Source: SXTU01 sp964496695 (lineage in GTDB: Bacteria > Verrucomicrobiota > Verrucomicrobiia > Limisphaerales > SXTU01). Taken from it: a stretch of 64,000 bases of DNA. The first letter of the stretch is position 1. Every line of letters starts with the position of its first letter. The notes beneath the pieces were generated by a model. That model did no database searches. It had not been told where the DNA came from and worked only from the letters and a program-made list of their open reading frames with translations. Shown piece after piece: positions 48,850 to 58,175 of this stretch. The stretch spans positions 1-64,000 of the forward strand of contig CAZCBE010000003.1 in the NCBI GenBank assembly GCA_964496695.1, read 5' to 3'. The translations under genes and the position numbers were made by a program.

Positions 48850-49383
48850 ATGAAACTTACTGCGTTTATCGCTTCGCTCATGCTCACCGCCTCCGCGCTC
48901 ACCGCCGGCTCCGTCCTCGAAGTTCCGGTCAAGGACATCAAAGGCAAGGACACCTCGCTCAAGGCCTACTCCGGCAAGGTCATCCTAGTCGTCAACGTCG
49001 CCTCCAAGTGTGGCCTCACCAAGCAATACGACGCGCTCGAAGCCACCTATCAGAAGTTCAAGGACAAGGGTCTGGTGGTCGCGGGCTTCCCCTGCAACCA
49101 GTTCGGCGGCCAGGAGCCGGGCAGCAACGAGGACATCCTCAAGTTCTGCACTTCGAAGTTCAACGTGACCTTCCCGATGTTCGACAAGCTCGAGGTCAAC
49201 GGTGCGAACCGCCATCCGCTCTACAAGGAACTCATCGGCACGGGCGGCAAGGACATCGGCTGGAACTTCGGCAAGTTTCTCGTGGGCCGTGACGGCAAGG
49301 TGATCGCCCGCTTCGAGCCGCGCACTGCGCCCGATGCGCCCGAAGTGGTGAAGGCCATTGAGACCGCGCTCGCCGCGAAGTAA
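48850..49383 (+). CDS. Glutathione peroxidase family (Cys form), exported
   Basis: A 177-residue protein with a signal peptide (MKLTAFIASLMLTASALTAG). The family motifs are NVASKCGLTKQYDALEATY (peroxidatic Cys where mammalian enzymes have Sec), FPCNQFGGQEPG and WNFGKFLVGRDG. In bacteria most of these use thioredoxin rather than glutathione. The signal peptide implies periplasmic action against peroxides. Confidence 0.95.
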   Translation: MKLTAFIASLMLTASALTAGSVLEVPVKDIKGKDTSLKAYSGKVILVVNVASKCGLTKQYDALEATYQKFKDKGLVVAGFPCNQFGGQEPGSNEDILKFCTSKFNVTFPMFDKLEVNGANRHPLYKELIGTGGKDIGWNFGKFLVGRDGKVIARFEPRTAPDAPEVVKAIETALAAK

Positions 49384-49602
49384 TTGATCGAGCCACAGTG
49401 CGGTGCCTTCTCCCTTCGCGGAGCGAGGGGAGAAGGTGGCCGGAGGCCGGATGAGGGGTGGGCCACCAACGCCGACGCAGCCAACCCCTCACCCCAACCC
49501 TCTCCCCTTGCTCCGCAAAGGGAGAGGGAGAAAAGCCTCCCGGACCTTCGCTCGACCACACCGATTTCCAACGCGCCAACAAAGACCTCAACCAACCCAT
49601 TC
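49384..49602. repeat. Intergenic repeat of the ACCCTCTCCCC/GGGAGAGGG family
   Basis: The stretch contains CACCCCAACCCTCTCCCCTT near 49490-49509 and its facing arm AAAGGGAGAGGG near 49516-49527, as well as TCCCTTCGCGGAGCGAGGGG near 49410-49429. No gene is visible. Confidence 0.6.
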
Positions 49603-50577
49603 ATGAAACTCCCGTTCCTCCTCACTGCCTTTGCCTTGGCGACCGCCGCGACGGTTGCCTACGCCGCCGACGCCAAGCCCGAGCCCGGCACGTTCCTCAC
49701 CGAGGCCGATGCTCGCGCGGCCGGCCCGGACTATGATCTGCAAGGCGAGTTTGCCGGCGACAAGCTCGGCGCGCAGGTCATCGCGCTGGGCAACGACACC
49801 TTCCGCGTGGTCTTCCACAACGGCGGGCTGCCTGGCGCGGGCTGGGACAAGTCGCCCAAGATGGAGATCGAGGCGAAGCGCGAGGGCGAGAAGGTCGCCT
49901 TCGAGAAGGAAGCTTGGAAGGCGACGCTCACGAAAGACTCGCTGACGGGCGATGGCGGGCGCGGGAAGTTCACCTTGAAAAAGGTGCAGCGCCAAAGCCC
50001 GACGATCGGTGCGAAGCCCCCGGCGGGTGCGGTGGTGCTCTTCGACGGCTCCAACTGCGACGCGTTTGCGGGTGGGCACTTCGACGACCTGGGCCGCAAG
50101 CTGCTGGCGTCCGGCAGCAAGACCAAGCAGGCGGACTTCCAGGACTACACGATTCACGTCGAGTTTCTGCTGCCCTTCAAGCCGCTTGGTCGCGGGCAGG
50201 GCCGGGCCAACAGCGGTGTCTATATGCAAGATCGCTATGAAGTGCAGGTGCTCGACAGCTTCGGCCTCAAGGGCGAGAACAACGAGTGCGGCGGCATCTA
50301 CTCGAAGACCAAGCCGGACGTGAACATGTGCTTCCCGCCGCTCGTGTGGCAGACCTACGACATTGATTTCACTGCGGCGAAGTTCAATGGCGAGGGCAAG
50401 AAGACCAAGAACGCCGTGATCACGGTGAAGCACAACAATGTGGTCATCCACGACAAGGTGGAGATCGCGGGACCTACGGGAGGCGGCAAGAAGGAAGACC
50501 CCACGGGCGGGGCGATCCAGCTTCAGGGCCATGGGAATCCCGTGTTTTACCGGAATGTGTGGCTGGTGAAGAAGTAG
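49603..50577 (+). CDS. DUF1080 protein, secreted (second)
   Basis: The 324-residue protein has a signal peptide (MKLPFLLTAFALATAATVAY), an N-terminal beta domain (about 25-140) and a C-terminal DUF1080 jelly roll (AVVLFDGSNCDAFAGGH, GRANSGVYMQDRYEVQVLDS, NECGGIYSKTKPDVNM, PVFYRNVWLVKK). The N-terminal domain is additional to the single-domain DUF1080 protein at 30.4 kb. It is likely an extracytoplasmic glycoside-related enzyme. The start at 49603 follows the signal peptide; the frame upstream is repeat DNA. Confidence 0.92.
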   Translation: MKLPFLLTAFALATAATVAYAADAKPEPGTFLTEADARAAGPDYDLQGEFAGDKLGAQVIALGNDTFRVVFHNGGLPGAGWDKSPKMEIEAKREGEKVAFEKEAWKATLTKDSLTGDGGRGKFTLKKVQRQSPTIGAKPPAGAVVLFDGSNCDAFAGGHFDDLGRKLLASGSKTKQADFQDYTIHVEFLLPFKPLGRGQGRANSGVYMQDRYEVQVLDSFGLKGENNECGGIYSKTKPDVNMCFPPLVWQTYDIDFTAAKFNGEGKKTKNAVITVKHNNVVIHDKVEIAGPTGGGKKEDPTGGAIQLQGHGNPVFYRNVWLVKK

Positions 50578-50584
50578 CGCCGCG

Positions 50585-50765
50585 TGAAGGGGACACTCCT
50601 GTCCCCGTTCCGACTGACAGCCATCGCGCCCGTAGCTCGACATTCCAATGTCGAGAGTCTGCGTGCGCGATTGGCCTTCAAGCACTCGACATTGGAGTTT
50701 CGTGCTACCTTGGCGCGTTGCTCGATTGTCCGAGACTCAATTAGGGGACAGGAGTGTCCCCTTCA
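50585..50765. repeat. Nested inverted repeats between convergent genes
   Basis: The outer arms at 50585-50606 and 50744-50765 are perfect 22-bp reverse complements (core AAGGGGACACTCCTGTCCCC). Inside is a second pair, GTAGCTCGACATTCCAATGT (50632-50651) and CATTGGAGTTTCGTGCTAC (50690-50708), of the CTCGACATTCC family seen at 174-193 and 440-459. The gap lies between convergent DUF1080 and larA. Confidence 0.85.
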
Positions 50766-50772
50766 CTTTACT

Positions 50773-52041
50773 TCACGCCAAATAAGGAATCGTCAGCGGG
50801 CCTTGCGGCAGCACGGCGACGCGGGCTTCGGGGCCGAGGGTGGCGAGGCGGGCGGCGACTTCGGCGCCGATGTCGCGGCAGGGCTGCAGGTGGGCGGAGG
50901 CCAGCACTTCGTCCGAGAGCTTGCTGAAGACGAGGACCTCGGCCTTGCGCTGGATGAGCGCCTGAATCTGCGCCTGCCACTGCTCGGGCTTCACGAAGCC
51001 GGGCGTGGCGAGCATCAGGAGGATTTCTTCTGAGCTGCGGGCGCTGCGGAGGAGCTTGTCGAGCGGGCTGTTGGCGGGGACGCCTTCGCTGCATTCGCAG
51101 GCGAGGATGATCAGGCCGCCGGGCCGCACGATGCGGGCGGCGGCGCTCATGCCCTTGACTCCCTGATAGAGATTCATGTCCAGCGGGTAGCCGCTGTTCG
51201 TGGTCACCACGATGTCGAAGGGGTCTTTCACCCGTTGCATGGCGGACTTGCGGACGTATTCGTAGCCGGTCTTGTGCGCGGCCTGCATGTCACCGGCGAA
51301 GACGTTGGTGATCTGCTTGGTCTCGTTGAGCGTGACGTTGAGCAGGAAGCTCGGGCCGACGCGCAGGGCGATGTCGAGGAGTTCTTCCCACAGTGGATTG
51401 CCGTCGGTGATGCCAAAGGCGGCGCGCGGGTCGCCGATGTTCTGTGCGCCGTGGTTGCTCATCACGGTGGCCAGCCCGGCGACGCCGGGGGCGATGCCTT
51501 TCGGCCCGCCGCTGAAGCCGGCGAAGAAATGCGGCTCGATGAAGCCGGTGATGATGCGGACATCCGCGTGGGCGCAGTGGCGGTTGAGAAGCGCGGGCGC
51601 GCCGGTGCGGGTGGTGCCGAACTGCACGAGGTCGGCGTCGTGCTCGCACTCGTGATTGATGACGCGGTAGTTCGCGACGACCTCGGGGGTGAGCATCTTC
51701 TCCAGTTCGGCCTTGGTGTTCGGGCGGTGCGTGCCGGTCTGGTTGAGCAGGGTGATCTGGTCGCGGGTGACGCCGTGGCCGGCCAGGTATTCCAGCACCC
51801 AGGGGATGATGCGGTGGTTCGGCGTGGCGCGGGTGATGTCGGTGAAATTGATGCAGATCTTTGCGCCAGGGGTTAGCCAGTCGCGCAGCGGCTTCGCGCC
51901 GATGGGATTGTCGAGGGCGGCGAGCAGGGCGGACTTTTCGTCGGCCAGGCCGGGATTGTGCGCCGGCTGGATGACCGTGGTTCGGGCGTCCGGGAATTCG
52001 ACCGGCAGGTGGCTCTGACCGTAGGCGAGGTTGACTTTCAT
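50773..52041 (-). CDS. larA: Nickel-pincer lactate racemase-like protein LarA
   Basis: A 422-residue member of the LarA family. LarA carries the (SCS)Ni(II) pincer nucleotide bound to a Lys. The motif FIEPHFFAGFSGGPKGIAPG has the pincer-linked Lys and a catalytic His, and the family's other His residues fall in TGTHRP and MSNHGAQNI. LarA homologues racemise lactate or other alpha-hydroxy acids, so the substrate may not be lactate. No larB, larC or larE for cofactor synthesis is in the window. The start at 52041 is chosen because the upstream ORF is not conserved-looking. Confidence 0.93.
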   Translation of the reverse strand: MKVNLAYGQSHLPVEFPDARTTVIQPAHNPGLADEKSALLAALDNPIGAKPLRDWLTPGAKICINFTDITRATPNHRIIPWVLEYLAGHGVTRDQITLLNQTGTHRPNTKAELEKMLTPEVVANYRVINHECEHDADLVQFGTTRTGAPALLNRHCAHADVRIITGFIEPHFFAGFSGGPKGIAPGVAGLATVMSNHGAQNIGDPRAAFGITDGNPLWEELLDIALRVGPSFLLNVTLNETKQITNVFAGDMQAAHKTGYEYVRKSAMQRVKDPFDIVVTTNSGYPLDMNLYQGVKGMSAAARIVRPGGLIILACECSEGVPANSPLDKLLRSARSSEEILLMLATPGFVKPEQWQAQIQALIQRKAEVLVFSKLSDEVLASAHLQPCRDIGAEVAARLATLGPEARVAVLPQGPLTIPYLA

Positions 52042-52203
52042 CGTATCAAGTGGAGGGAAGGTAGGCGGGGGAGGGCGTTGAGGCAAAGCGTTTCACAGCC
52101 CAGAATGGCTTGTGGCTGTCCAACCGAACACCGCACCTCTTTCCGCTCCCCGCCGAGATAAATCCTTGAACAGTCACTATTCTCCGCCAGTCTCTAACCG
52201 CAC

Positions 52204-53418
52204 ATGATTTCAGCAGGCCACGCTCCCACCCCCGCCGGGTTGTTTGACTTCGTCCCTCGCACCCGGCTGGTCTTTGGCGCGAACGCTGTCGAGCGCGTCG
52301 GCGAACTGGCAGCGGAATTGGGCGGCAAGCGCGTCCTCCTCGTCACCGACCCCGGCATCGTCAAGGCCGGCCACGCCGCCCGCGTGCAGGAATCCCTCGC
52401 CAAGGCCGGCGTGCAGGTGACCCTCTTCGACCGCGCCAAGGAAAACCCCACCACCAAGTGCGTGGACGAGTGCGTCGCCGTCGCGGCTGCCGAGCAGGTG
52501 GACCTGCTCATCGGCCTGGGTGGCGGCAGTTCCATGGACACGGCGAAAGGCTGCAACTTCATCTTCACCAATGGCGGCCGGATGCAGGACTACTGGGGCG
52601 TGGGCAAGGCGAAGAAACCCATGCTCCCGCTTATCGCCATCCCCACCACCGCCGGCACCGGCAGCGAATGCCAGTCCGCCGCCCTCATCGCCGACGAGCA
52701 GACCCACCAGAAAATGGCCTGCCTTGATCCCAAGGCCGCCGCCCGCGTTGCCATCCTCGATCCCATCCTCACCCTCTCGCAGCCCGCCCGCGTCACGGCC
52801 TGCACCGGCATTGACGCCATCGCCCACGCGGTCGAAACCGCCGTCACCACCAAGCGCAACCCCCTCTCGCAGATGTTTTCCCGCGAGGCCTTCAAGCTGT
52901 GTGTCACCAGCCTGCCGCAGGTGCTCCAGCACCCCAAGGACATCGAGGCCCGCGGCCGAATGCTCCTCGGCGCGGCCTACGCGGGCATCGCCATTGAGAA
53001 CTCCATGCTCGGCGCGGCCCACTCAGCAGCGAACCCGCTCACCGCGCACTACAACATCGTCCACGGCCAGGCCGTGGGGATGATGCTCCCGCTGGTCATC
53101 CGCTTTAACTCAACCGACCCCGCCGCTCTCCGGGCCTACGCCGAACTCGCCTCCGGACCGGAACTTGCCACCGTGAAGGGTGGTCTCACCACCGCGTTGG
53201 AAGCCCTCCTCGCCCGCTTGGAATCACTCCTAAACCTCGCCGGCTTCCCGCGCTCCCTCTCCGACTGCGGCGTCCTGCCCGAGAAAATCAAGCTTCTCGC
53301 CGAGGAAGCTGCCAAGCAGTGGACCGCAAACTTCAACCCCCGCCGCATCGAGGTCGCAGACTTCGTCGGTCTTTACGAAGCCGCCTTCAACCGCCGCAGC
53401 GACGGGGACTTGGTTTGA
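52204..53418 (+). CDS. Iron-containing alcohol dehydrogenase
   Basis: The 404-residue protein has GLGGGSSMDTAKGCNFI (nucleotide-binding region), PTTAGTGSE, and the metal-binding residues in ACTGIDAIAHAVE (Asp and His), MLGAAHSAANPL and YNIVHGQAVGMMLP (two His). This is the group III Fe-dependent ADH family, which oxidises alcohols or reduces aldehydes using NAD(P). It diverges from larA with a 162-bp gap, which suggests but does not prove a link to hydroxy-acid metabolism. Confidence 0.95.
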   Translation: MISAGHAPTPAGLFDFVPRTRLVFGANAVERVGELAAELGGKRVLLVTDPGIVKAGHAARVQESLAKAGVQVTLFDRAKENPTTKCVDECVAVAAAEQVDLLIGLGGGSSMDTAKGCNFIFTNGGRMQDYWGVGKAKKPMLPLIAIPTTAGTGSECQSAALIADEQTHQKMACLDPKAAARVAILDPILTLSQPARVTACTGIDAIAHAVETAVTTKRNPLSQMFSREAFKLCVTSLPQVLQHPKDIEARGRMLLGAAYAGIAIENSMLGAAHSAANPLTAHYNIVHGQAVGMMLPLVIRFNSTDPAALRAYAELASGPELATVKGGLTTALEALLARLESLLNLAGFPRSLSDCGVLPEKIKLLAEEAAKQWTANFNPRRIEVADFVGLYEAAFNRRSDGDLV

Positions 53419-53881
53419 TTACTTTCCCTCCCGCCGCAGTCCGTTTCCCATGCCCCGTGCGTCCGTTCCTACAAGCCAGCCGCCGACGGAATCCAGCCGC
53501 ATGAGTGGCGAGTCCAGCGTGTTTTTCCCTCCCCAAGACCCCGTGTCGGCGGCTTGTAGCCGCCGTCCGTTGGCCACAGCAGAACGAACCAACCTGAACT
53601 CCGAAGTAGCGACGGCGCAGCCGTCGGGTAGCACAGGCCACTGGCCTGTGCCGAGCGGCGACCAGCCGCTCGGAATGACGACGGCGTGCGAACTGGTTCA
53701 GGGCATCAAGTGGATAGGGAGCCGCTTGGCCGTTCCGTCCGGCCAGTGGCCGGACGGCACAGGCCGGTGGCCTGTGCTACCCATTCCTGCTTCGGAGTCC
53801 GGGTTCAAGCTGTTTACCGGCAACGCGGTGCAGGCCCTTGGCTGGCTGACTGGCTCCCTCTCCCGGAGGGAGAGGGCCGGG
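53419..53881. repeat. Repeat-rich region before the PPC gene
   Basis: No real gene is evident, although a frame is open through it. It holds CGGCGGCTTGTAGCCGCCG at about 53545-53563, two tandem-like dyads CGACGGCGCAGCCGTCG and CAGGCCACTGGCCTGTGC at about 53611-53654, a related GTCCGGCCAGTGGCCGGAC at about 53740-53758, and CCTCTCCCGGAGGGAGAGGG at 53859-53878. The last belongs to the CCCTCTC/GGGAGAGGG family. Confidence 0.7.
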
Positions 53882-55606
53882 GTGAGGGGGAAGGGGCCGT
53901 TCAGCAATCAGGCCGCGTTCCTTCGCTCTGCCGCTTCCACTTTTCTCGCCATTCTCTGTCCGCTGCTCGTTGCTCTCTCTGCCCAGGCCGCCGTCCCCGC
54001 CCCTGATTCCCTCTTCCCCCCCGGCGCCCGCCAGGGCGCAGTGGTGAGCGTCAACGTCGGCGGCAAGCTGGACGGCTGGCCCGTCGGCGTGTGGACCGAT
54101 CACCCCGGCATCTACTTCAAGCCCGCTACCAACAGCGGCACTTTTTCCGTGAGCGTCACCAAGGACGTGCCCCTCGGCCCGCATCAAGTGCGCTTTTACA
54201 ACGGCGACGGTGCCGCCGAGCCGCGCACCTTCGTGGTCGGCCGGCGCGAGGAGATCCTGGAGGTGGAGCCGAACGATGACTTCCGCAAGGCCCAGCGAAT
54301 TGACAAGTCCGCCGTCGTCATCAATGGACGCCTGGAAAAGGCCGGCGATGTGGACAGCTACGCCATTACGGCAGAGCAGGGGAAGTGGATCGTTGCCGCC
54401 GTGGATTGCTACGCGCTGGCCAGTTCGGTGGACCCGGTCGTGCAGCTTCTGGACGACCGCGGCGTGCGGGTGGCCTTCAACCATGACACCCACAATCTCG
54501 ACGCCCTCGTTGCCTGGCAGGTCCCGCGCGCGGGCACCTACACCGTGCAGGTGCTTGGCTTCGCCCACCCGCCCGCCTCCGACATCGCGGCGAAGGGCAA
54601 CGCCGCCTACGTCTATCGCCTCACCGTCACCACCGGCCCCTTCGCCCGCTTCGCCTTTCCCGCCGGGGTGAAGCGCGGAGCCCAGGCCTCGGTGAACCTG
54701 CTCGGCTGGAATCTGGACCAGGCCGGCGCGATGCAGCCAGTGAATGCCACTCACGCCGCCGCTGCCGATCAATTGCTCTTCCTCACGGCCGCATCCACCG
54801 GTGACCCGCTCTGGCTTGATCTCGGCGACGCGGACGAACGGACCGAAGCCGAGCCCAACGACACACCCGCCACCGCCCAGCCGATCACGTTTCCGGCCAC
54901 GCTCAATGGCCGCATCGGCAAGCCCGGTGACGTGGACCGCTTCGCCTTCACCGCGAAGAAGGGCGAACGCTTCAATTTCCAGGTGCGGGCTGCCGCGTTG
55001 CATTCGCCCCTCGCCGCCCGCCTGCGTGTCGAGGAGACCAATGGCGTGCAGCTCAGCCAGCAGGAAGGCGGAGACGGCAACGATCCGAAGCTCGGGTGGA
55101 ACGCGCCGTCCGACGGCACCTTCGTCGTGGCCGTGAGCGACATGTATGGCAACGGCGGCTTCGACCACTTCTACCGCCTCGAGCACGTTGCCCCGCCGCC
55201 GAACTTCACCGCGACCCTTCCCACGCATGCCTTCTTCGTGGAGAACGGCAAGACAAACGAGATCAAGGTGACCGTTGCGCGGAACGAGGGCTTCAAGGAG
55301 AAGCTTGTCTTGAGCGTAAAGGGCCTGCCCGATGGCGTAACCGCCAAAATTCCGGAAGTGTCCGACAAGGGCGGCGAGGTGAAATTGGAACTCATCGCGA
55401 GCGCCGAAGCACGGGCCGCCAGCGTGCCCATCGAAATCCTACTCTCCGCTCCCGAGGTGCGCCCGCCATTGAGCCGGGCCGCGACCTTCAGCCTGCGCGG
55501 CGGCGAGACGCGCGGCGACCGCCTCATCAACGACGGCCACGTCGCGTGGCTCACCGTCGCCAACAAGCCCGCCCCTCCTCCGCCGCCCAAAAAGAAGAAA
55601 GGGTAG
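53882..55606 (+). CDS. Exported protein with PPC (pre-peptidase C-terminal) domains
   Basis: About 574 residues from GTG 53882, which is the only plausible start before the signal peptide (FLAILCPLLVALSAQA). The rest of the open frame upstream is repeat DNA, and this GTG lies at the edge of a CCCTCTCCCGGAGGGAGAGGG repeat. Two PPC-type beta domains are visible: EVEPNDDFRKAQRIDKSAVV with DVDSYAITAEQGKWI, and EAEPNDTPATAQPITFPATL with DVDRFAFTAKKGERF. It ends in a Pro/Lys-rich tail. Its role may be binding in the envelope; no peptidase domain is present. Confidence 0.85.
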   Translation: MRGKGPFSNQAAFLRSAASTFLAILCPLLVALSAQAAVPAPDSLFPPGARQGAVVSVNVGGKLDGWPVGVWTDHPGIYFKPATNSGTFSVSVTKDVPLGPHQVRFYNGDGAAEPRTFVVGRREEILEVEPNDDFRKAQRIDKSAVVINGRLEKAGDVDSYAITAEQGKWIVAAVDCYALASSVDPVVQLLDDRGVRVAFNHDTHNLDALVAWQVPRAGTYTVQVLGFAHPPASDIAAKGNAAYVYRLTVTTGPFARFAFPAGVKRGAQASVNLLGWNLDQAGAMQPVNATHAAAADQLLFLTAASTGDPLWLDLGDADERTEAEPNDTPATAQPITFPATLNGRIGKPGDVDRFAFTAKKGERFNFQVRAAALHSPLAARLRVEETNGVQLSQQEGGDGNDPKLGWNAPSDGTFVVAVSDMYGNGGFDHFYRLEHVAPPPNFTATLPTHAFFVENGKTNEIKVTVARNEGFKEKLVLSVKGLPDGVTAKIPEVSDKGGEVKLELIASAEARAASVPIEILLSAPEVRPPLSRAATFSLRGGETRGDRLINDGHVAWLTVANKPAPPPPPKKKKG

Positions 55607-55772
55607 GCGGGGAGTCGGCGCTGGCCCTGTGGCGGCAGGTGTCCCGACTGCCGTAGAGGGCAGCCTGCCGCCCGGACATGGCGTGCGGAGTTCATAACCG
55701 TGTCGGATTTGCTGGAGCGCTCCTTCCGCCGGGCGGGACGCCCGGCTCTACGGCAGGCGAGACGCCAGCCCA
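55607..55772. repeat. Palindromic GC-rich intergenic region
   Basis: The gap holds REP-like units such as GGCAGGTGTCCCGACTGCCG near 55633-55652 and GGGCGGGACGCCCGG near 55733-55748, with a repeat of GGCAGGCGAGACGCC near 55752-55767. No gene is seen. Confidence 0.5.
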
Positions 55773-56777
55773 CTACGGCCGCACCGCCGCAAACCGCAGC
55801 CCCCGCGTGCTCACCCCCAGCGTGCCAATCCCAAACGCCTCCATCACCGCTTCATAAATCACCACGCCAAACAAAATCACATCCGCCCGCTCCGGTGGCA
55901 GCCCGGCGAGCGTCCTCCGTTCCGCCAGCGGCAAGCCCCACAGCCGCTCCACATGCCACCGGACTCTTGCCGCGTCGAAGTGCGTGGCCTCGATGCGTTC
56001 ACGATCATAGTCCGGCAGTTGCAGTTCCACCCGCGCCAGAATGCTCGTCGTGCCTCCGGTCCCGATCAGCGTGAGGTCCGCCGGCCCAAGCTTCTGGAGC
56101 ACCGGCTCAAGCTTGGGCCGCACTTCACGGTCCAAAAAATCGCGCAGCCATGTGCGCGTCGCAGTGAGTTCAGCCGCCGTCGGCGGGTCGGAAAGCCGGG
56201 TGGCCTCCAGCAGCCGCACACTGCCCAGCTTGAAGCTGTCCCGAAACAATGCCCGCCCCGCCTCGCCCAAAATGAACTCCGTGCTCCCGCCGCCCACATC
56301 CAGAATCAGCACCGGTCGCTCCCGCAGCGCCGCATCCGTCAGCACGCCTTGAAAGGCCCAGTCCGCCTCCTGTTCCCCGCTGATCACCTCGACCGTCTCG
56401 CCCGTCGTCGCATGGACTGCGTCCAGCAGTTCCCGCGCGTTCACCGCATCCCGGGCCGCGCTCGTGGCGATGACGCGCAGCGCCTTCGCACCTTGCTCAC
56501 GGGCCGTCTGCACAAACTGGCCCACCGCCTTGGCCGTGTCCGCGATGGCCTCCGGCCGCAGCCGATGATCCTCGTAAAAGCCCCGCCCCAGCCGCGTCTG
56601 CTCACTGCCCTCCCACACCGGCTCAACGGCATCAGGCGCAACGTCCGCGACGAGCAGCTTCACCGAGTTGGTCCCGATGTCTATGACCGCGCGACGGAAC
56701 GGAGAGTAATTAGTAATTAGTGATGAGTGCTGAGTCGTCGCGAAGTGCTCAGGGTCATTTTTCACAGGGCCAGGCAC
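55773..56777 (-). CDS. Ppx/GppA-type exopolyphosphatase/guanosine pentaphosphatase
   Basis: A protein of up to 334 residues, with the actin-fold phosphatase signature AVIDIGTNSVKLLVAD, TSAARDAVN, VISGEQEADW and ILDVGGGSTEF. The family hydrolyses polyphosphate or pppGpp. Only the conserved core (Ppx-GppA domain, about 300 residues) is present, without the long C-terminal HD domain of E. coli Ppx. The first 28 residues (to SPFRR) are encoded partly by an AT-rich TTAGTGATTAGT repeat, and no other ATG or GTG is available before the core, so the start is uncertain. Confidence 0.9.
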   Translation of the reverse strand: MPGPVKNDPEHFATTQHSSLITNYSPFRRAVIDIGTNSVKLLVADVAPDAVEPVWEGSEQTRLGRGFYEDHRLRPEAIADTAKAVGQFVQTAREQGAKALRVIATSAARDAVNARELLDAVHATTGETVEVISGEQEADWAFQGVLTDAALRERPVLILDVGGGSTEFILGEAGRALFRDSFKLGSVRLLEATRLSDPPTAAELTATRTWLRDFLDREVRPKLEPVLQKLGPADLTLIGTGGTTSILARVELQLPDYDRERIEATHFDAARVRWHVERLWGLPLAERRTLAGLPPERADVILFGVVIYEAVMEAFGIGTLGVSTRGLRFAAVRP

Positions 56778-56801
56778 TAATCACTCAGCACTAATTACTT
56801 C
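56699..56801. repeat. AT-rich repeat of the TTAGTGATTAGT family at the ppx/ROK junction
   Basis: Units such as AGTAATTAGTAATTAGTGAT (56704-56723) and CACTAATCACTCAGCACTAA (about 56776-56795) face one another over about 100 bp. The ppx gene's presumed N-terminus runs into the first unit. Confidence 0.6.
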
Positions 56802-57791
56802 CTACTTCTCCTTCGACTCCCGCTTCGCCAACACCGCGGCCCCCGTGATCCCCGCATCATCCCCCAGCTTGCTGGCAATGATCTCGATCCCCTTCGCCGT
56901 GCCCGTCAGCGCGTAGTCCTTCGCCGTCTCGATGATGATGGCCATCATGTCATCCGCGAGCTGGTCCATCACGCCGCCGCCCAAAACCACGACTTCGGGA
57001 TTCAGCAGGTTGATGACATTCGCGACGGCGATGCCGGTGTATTCGGCGGCCTCCTCGACGATCTTTTCAACCAGCTTGTCCCCGCGCCGGATGGCCTTGC
57101 GGATGTCGCCGCTGCGCATGTCCGTCAGTTCCGGTCCCAGCATGTCGGTGAGCACGGTCTTCTGACCATTCTTCACCGCCTGCTGGATTTCGCGGAAGAG
57201 CGCGGTGCGGCTGGCCAGCGCCTCGAAGCACCCCTTGTTGCCGCACCCGCATTTGGGGCCGCCCACCTGGAGGATCATGTGGCCGATCTCGCCCGCCGTG
57301 CGGTTGAAACCGGAGTAAGGCTTGCCATCCAGCACGATGCCCCCGCCGATGCCGGTGCCGAGGAAAATGCCCACCATCGAGCGCGGCTTGGGATCAAGCT
57401 CGGTCTCATAAACCCCGAGTGCGCAGGCGTTGCAATCGTTCTCGGCGAACACCGGCACGCCCAGTTCCTTTTCCAAAACCTTCTTGAGCGACACGTTTTC
57501 CCACTTGAGGTTGGGCGCGAAGATCATGCGTCCTTCCTCTGGGTCAATGGCCCCGGGCGCACCGATGCCCATGGCCTTGATCTGGTCCATCTGGAGGTCG
57601 CACTCGTCCACCACCTCCTGCACGCACCGGGCCACACGCTCGAGCACGCCGTCCGGCCCGCGTTCGGGCTTGGTGCTCATCTTCACCTTGCCGAGGCATT
57701 TGAGCTGCGGGGTGAAGACGCCGGCGAGAATCTTGGTGCCGCCCAAGTCCACGCCCACGAAGTATTCGCGTTTGCCAGTAGAGTCCGCCAT
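56802..57791 (-). CDS. ROK family glucokinase
   Basis: A ROK (repressor, ORF, kinase) protein of 329 residues without an N-terminal DNA-binding domain, so it is a sugar kinase. It has GVDLGGTKILAGVF (phosphate-binding), FAENDCNACALG, LGTGIGGGIVLDGK, the sugar-binding EIGHMI, the zinc motif CGCGNKGCFEAL and VVLGGGVMDQLADD. It probably phosphorylates glucose or N-acetyl amino sugars; the substrate cannot be settled from these motifs alone. Confidence 0.95.
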   Translation of the reverse strand: MADSTGKREYFVGVDLGGTKILAGVFTPQLKCLGKVKMSTKPERGPDGVLERVARCVQEVVDECDLQMDQIKAMGIGAPGAIDPEEGRMIFAPNLKWENVSLKKVLEKELGVPVFAENDCNACALGVYETELDPKPRSMVGIFLGTGIGGGIVLDGKPYSGFNRTAGEIGHMILQVGGPKCGCGNKGCFEALASRTALFREIQQAVKNGQKTVLTDMLGPELTDMRSGDIRKAIRRGDKLVEKIVEEAAEYTGIAVANVINLLNPEVVVLGGGVMDQLADDMMAIIIETAKDYALTGTAKGIEIIASKLGDDAGITGAAVLAKRESKEK

Positions 57792-58175
57792 GCGCGCAGG
57801 GGCTGGTGAGAGTTTGTATTGGCCCGCCCGACCAAGGTGGTTCAGGAGAGCGCTGGCGTTCTATCCTGCCGCCGAGGCAATGGCTACACCGGAATTGTTA
57901 AAACTGGCGCTGGGCAGTGGCGTCGGTTTGGCCAATGGACCCTTGGGGCGATGAACACGTATCAGGCAGAGGTCTTCCCCAATGAAGCAGCATGCGGCAG
58001 CAACATTCGATGGAGCCGTTAATTCGTTAACGCAGAGGCGTGGAGGACGCAGCGAGTGACGCAGAAGGCTGGCCGATTTGCGAAGCGATGCGCCGGCTCA
58101 CAGTTCCTACCTTCGTTCGTTCCAGCGACGCCCTTTTCTGCTGCAAGCGCTGTGGGCGACGACCCGATTGGAATC
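57792..58175. other. Gene-free stretch between ROK and the FtsK-like gene
   Basis: I see no convincing gene in these 384 bp. A sequence reading AACGCAGAGGCGTGGAGGAC and CGCAGCGAGTGACGCAGAAG at 58028-58067 resembles the short repeats common elsewhere in the window. Confidence 0.55.

Noticed and set aside
53450..53881. An N-terminal extension of the PPC gene
   Set aside because: It is encoded by several repeat families and precedes the signal peptide, so it cannot be the true N-terminus of an exported protein.
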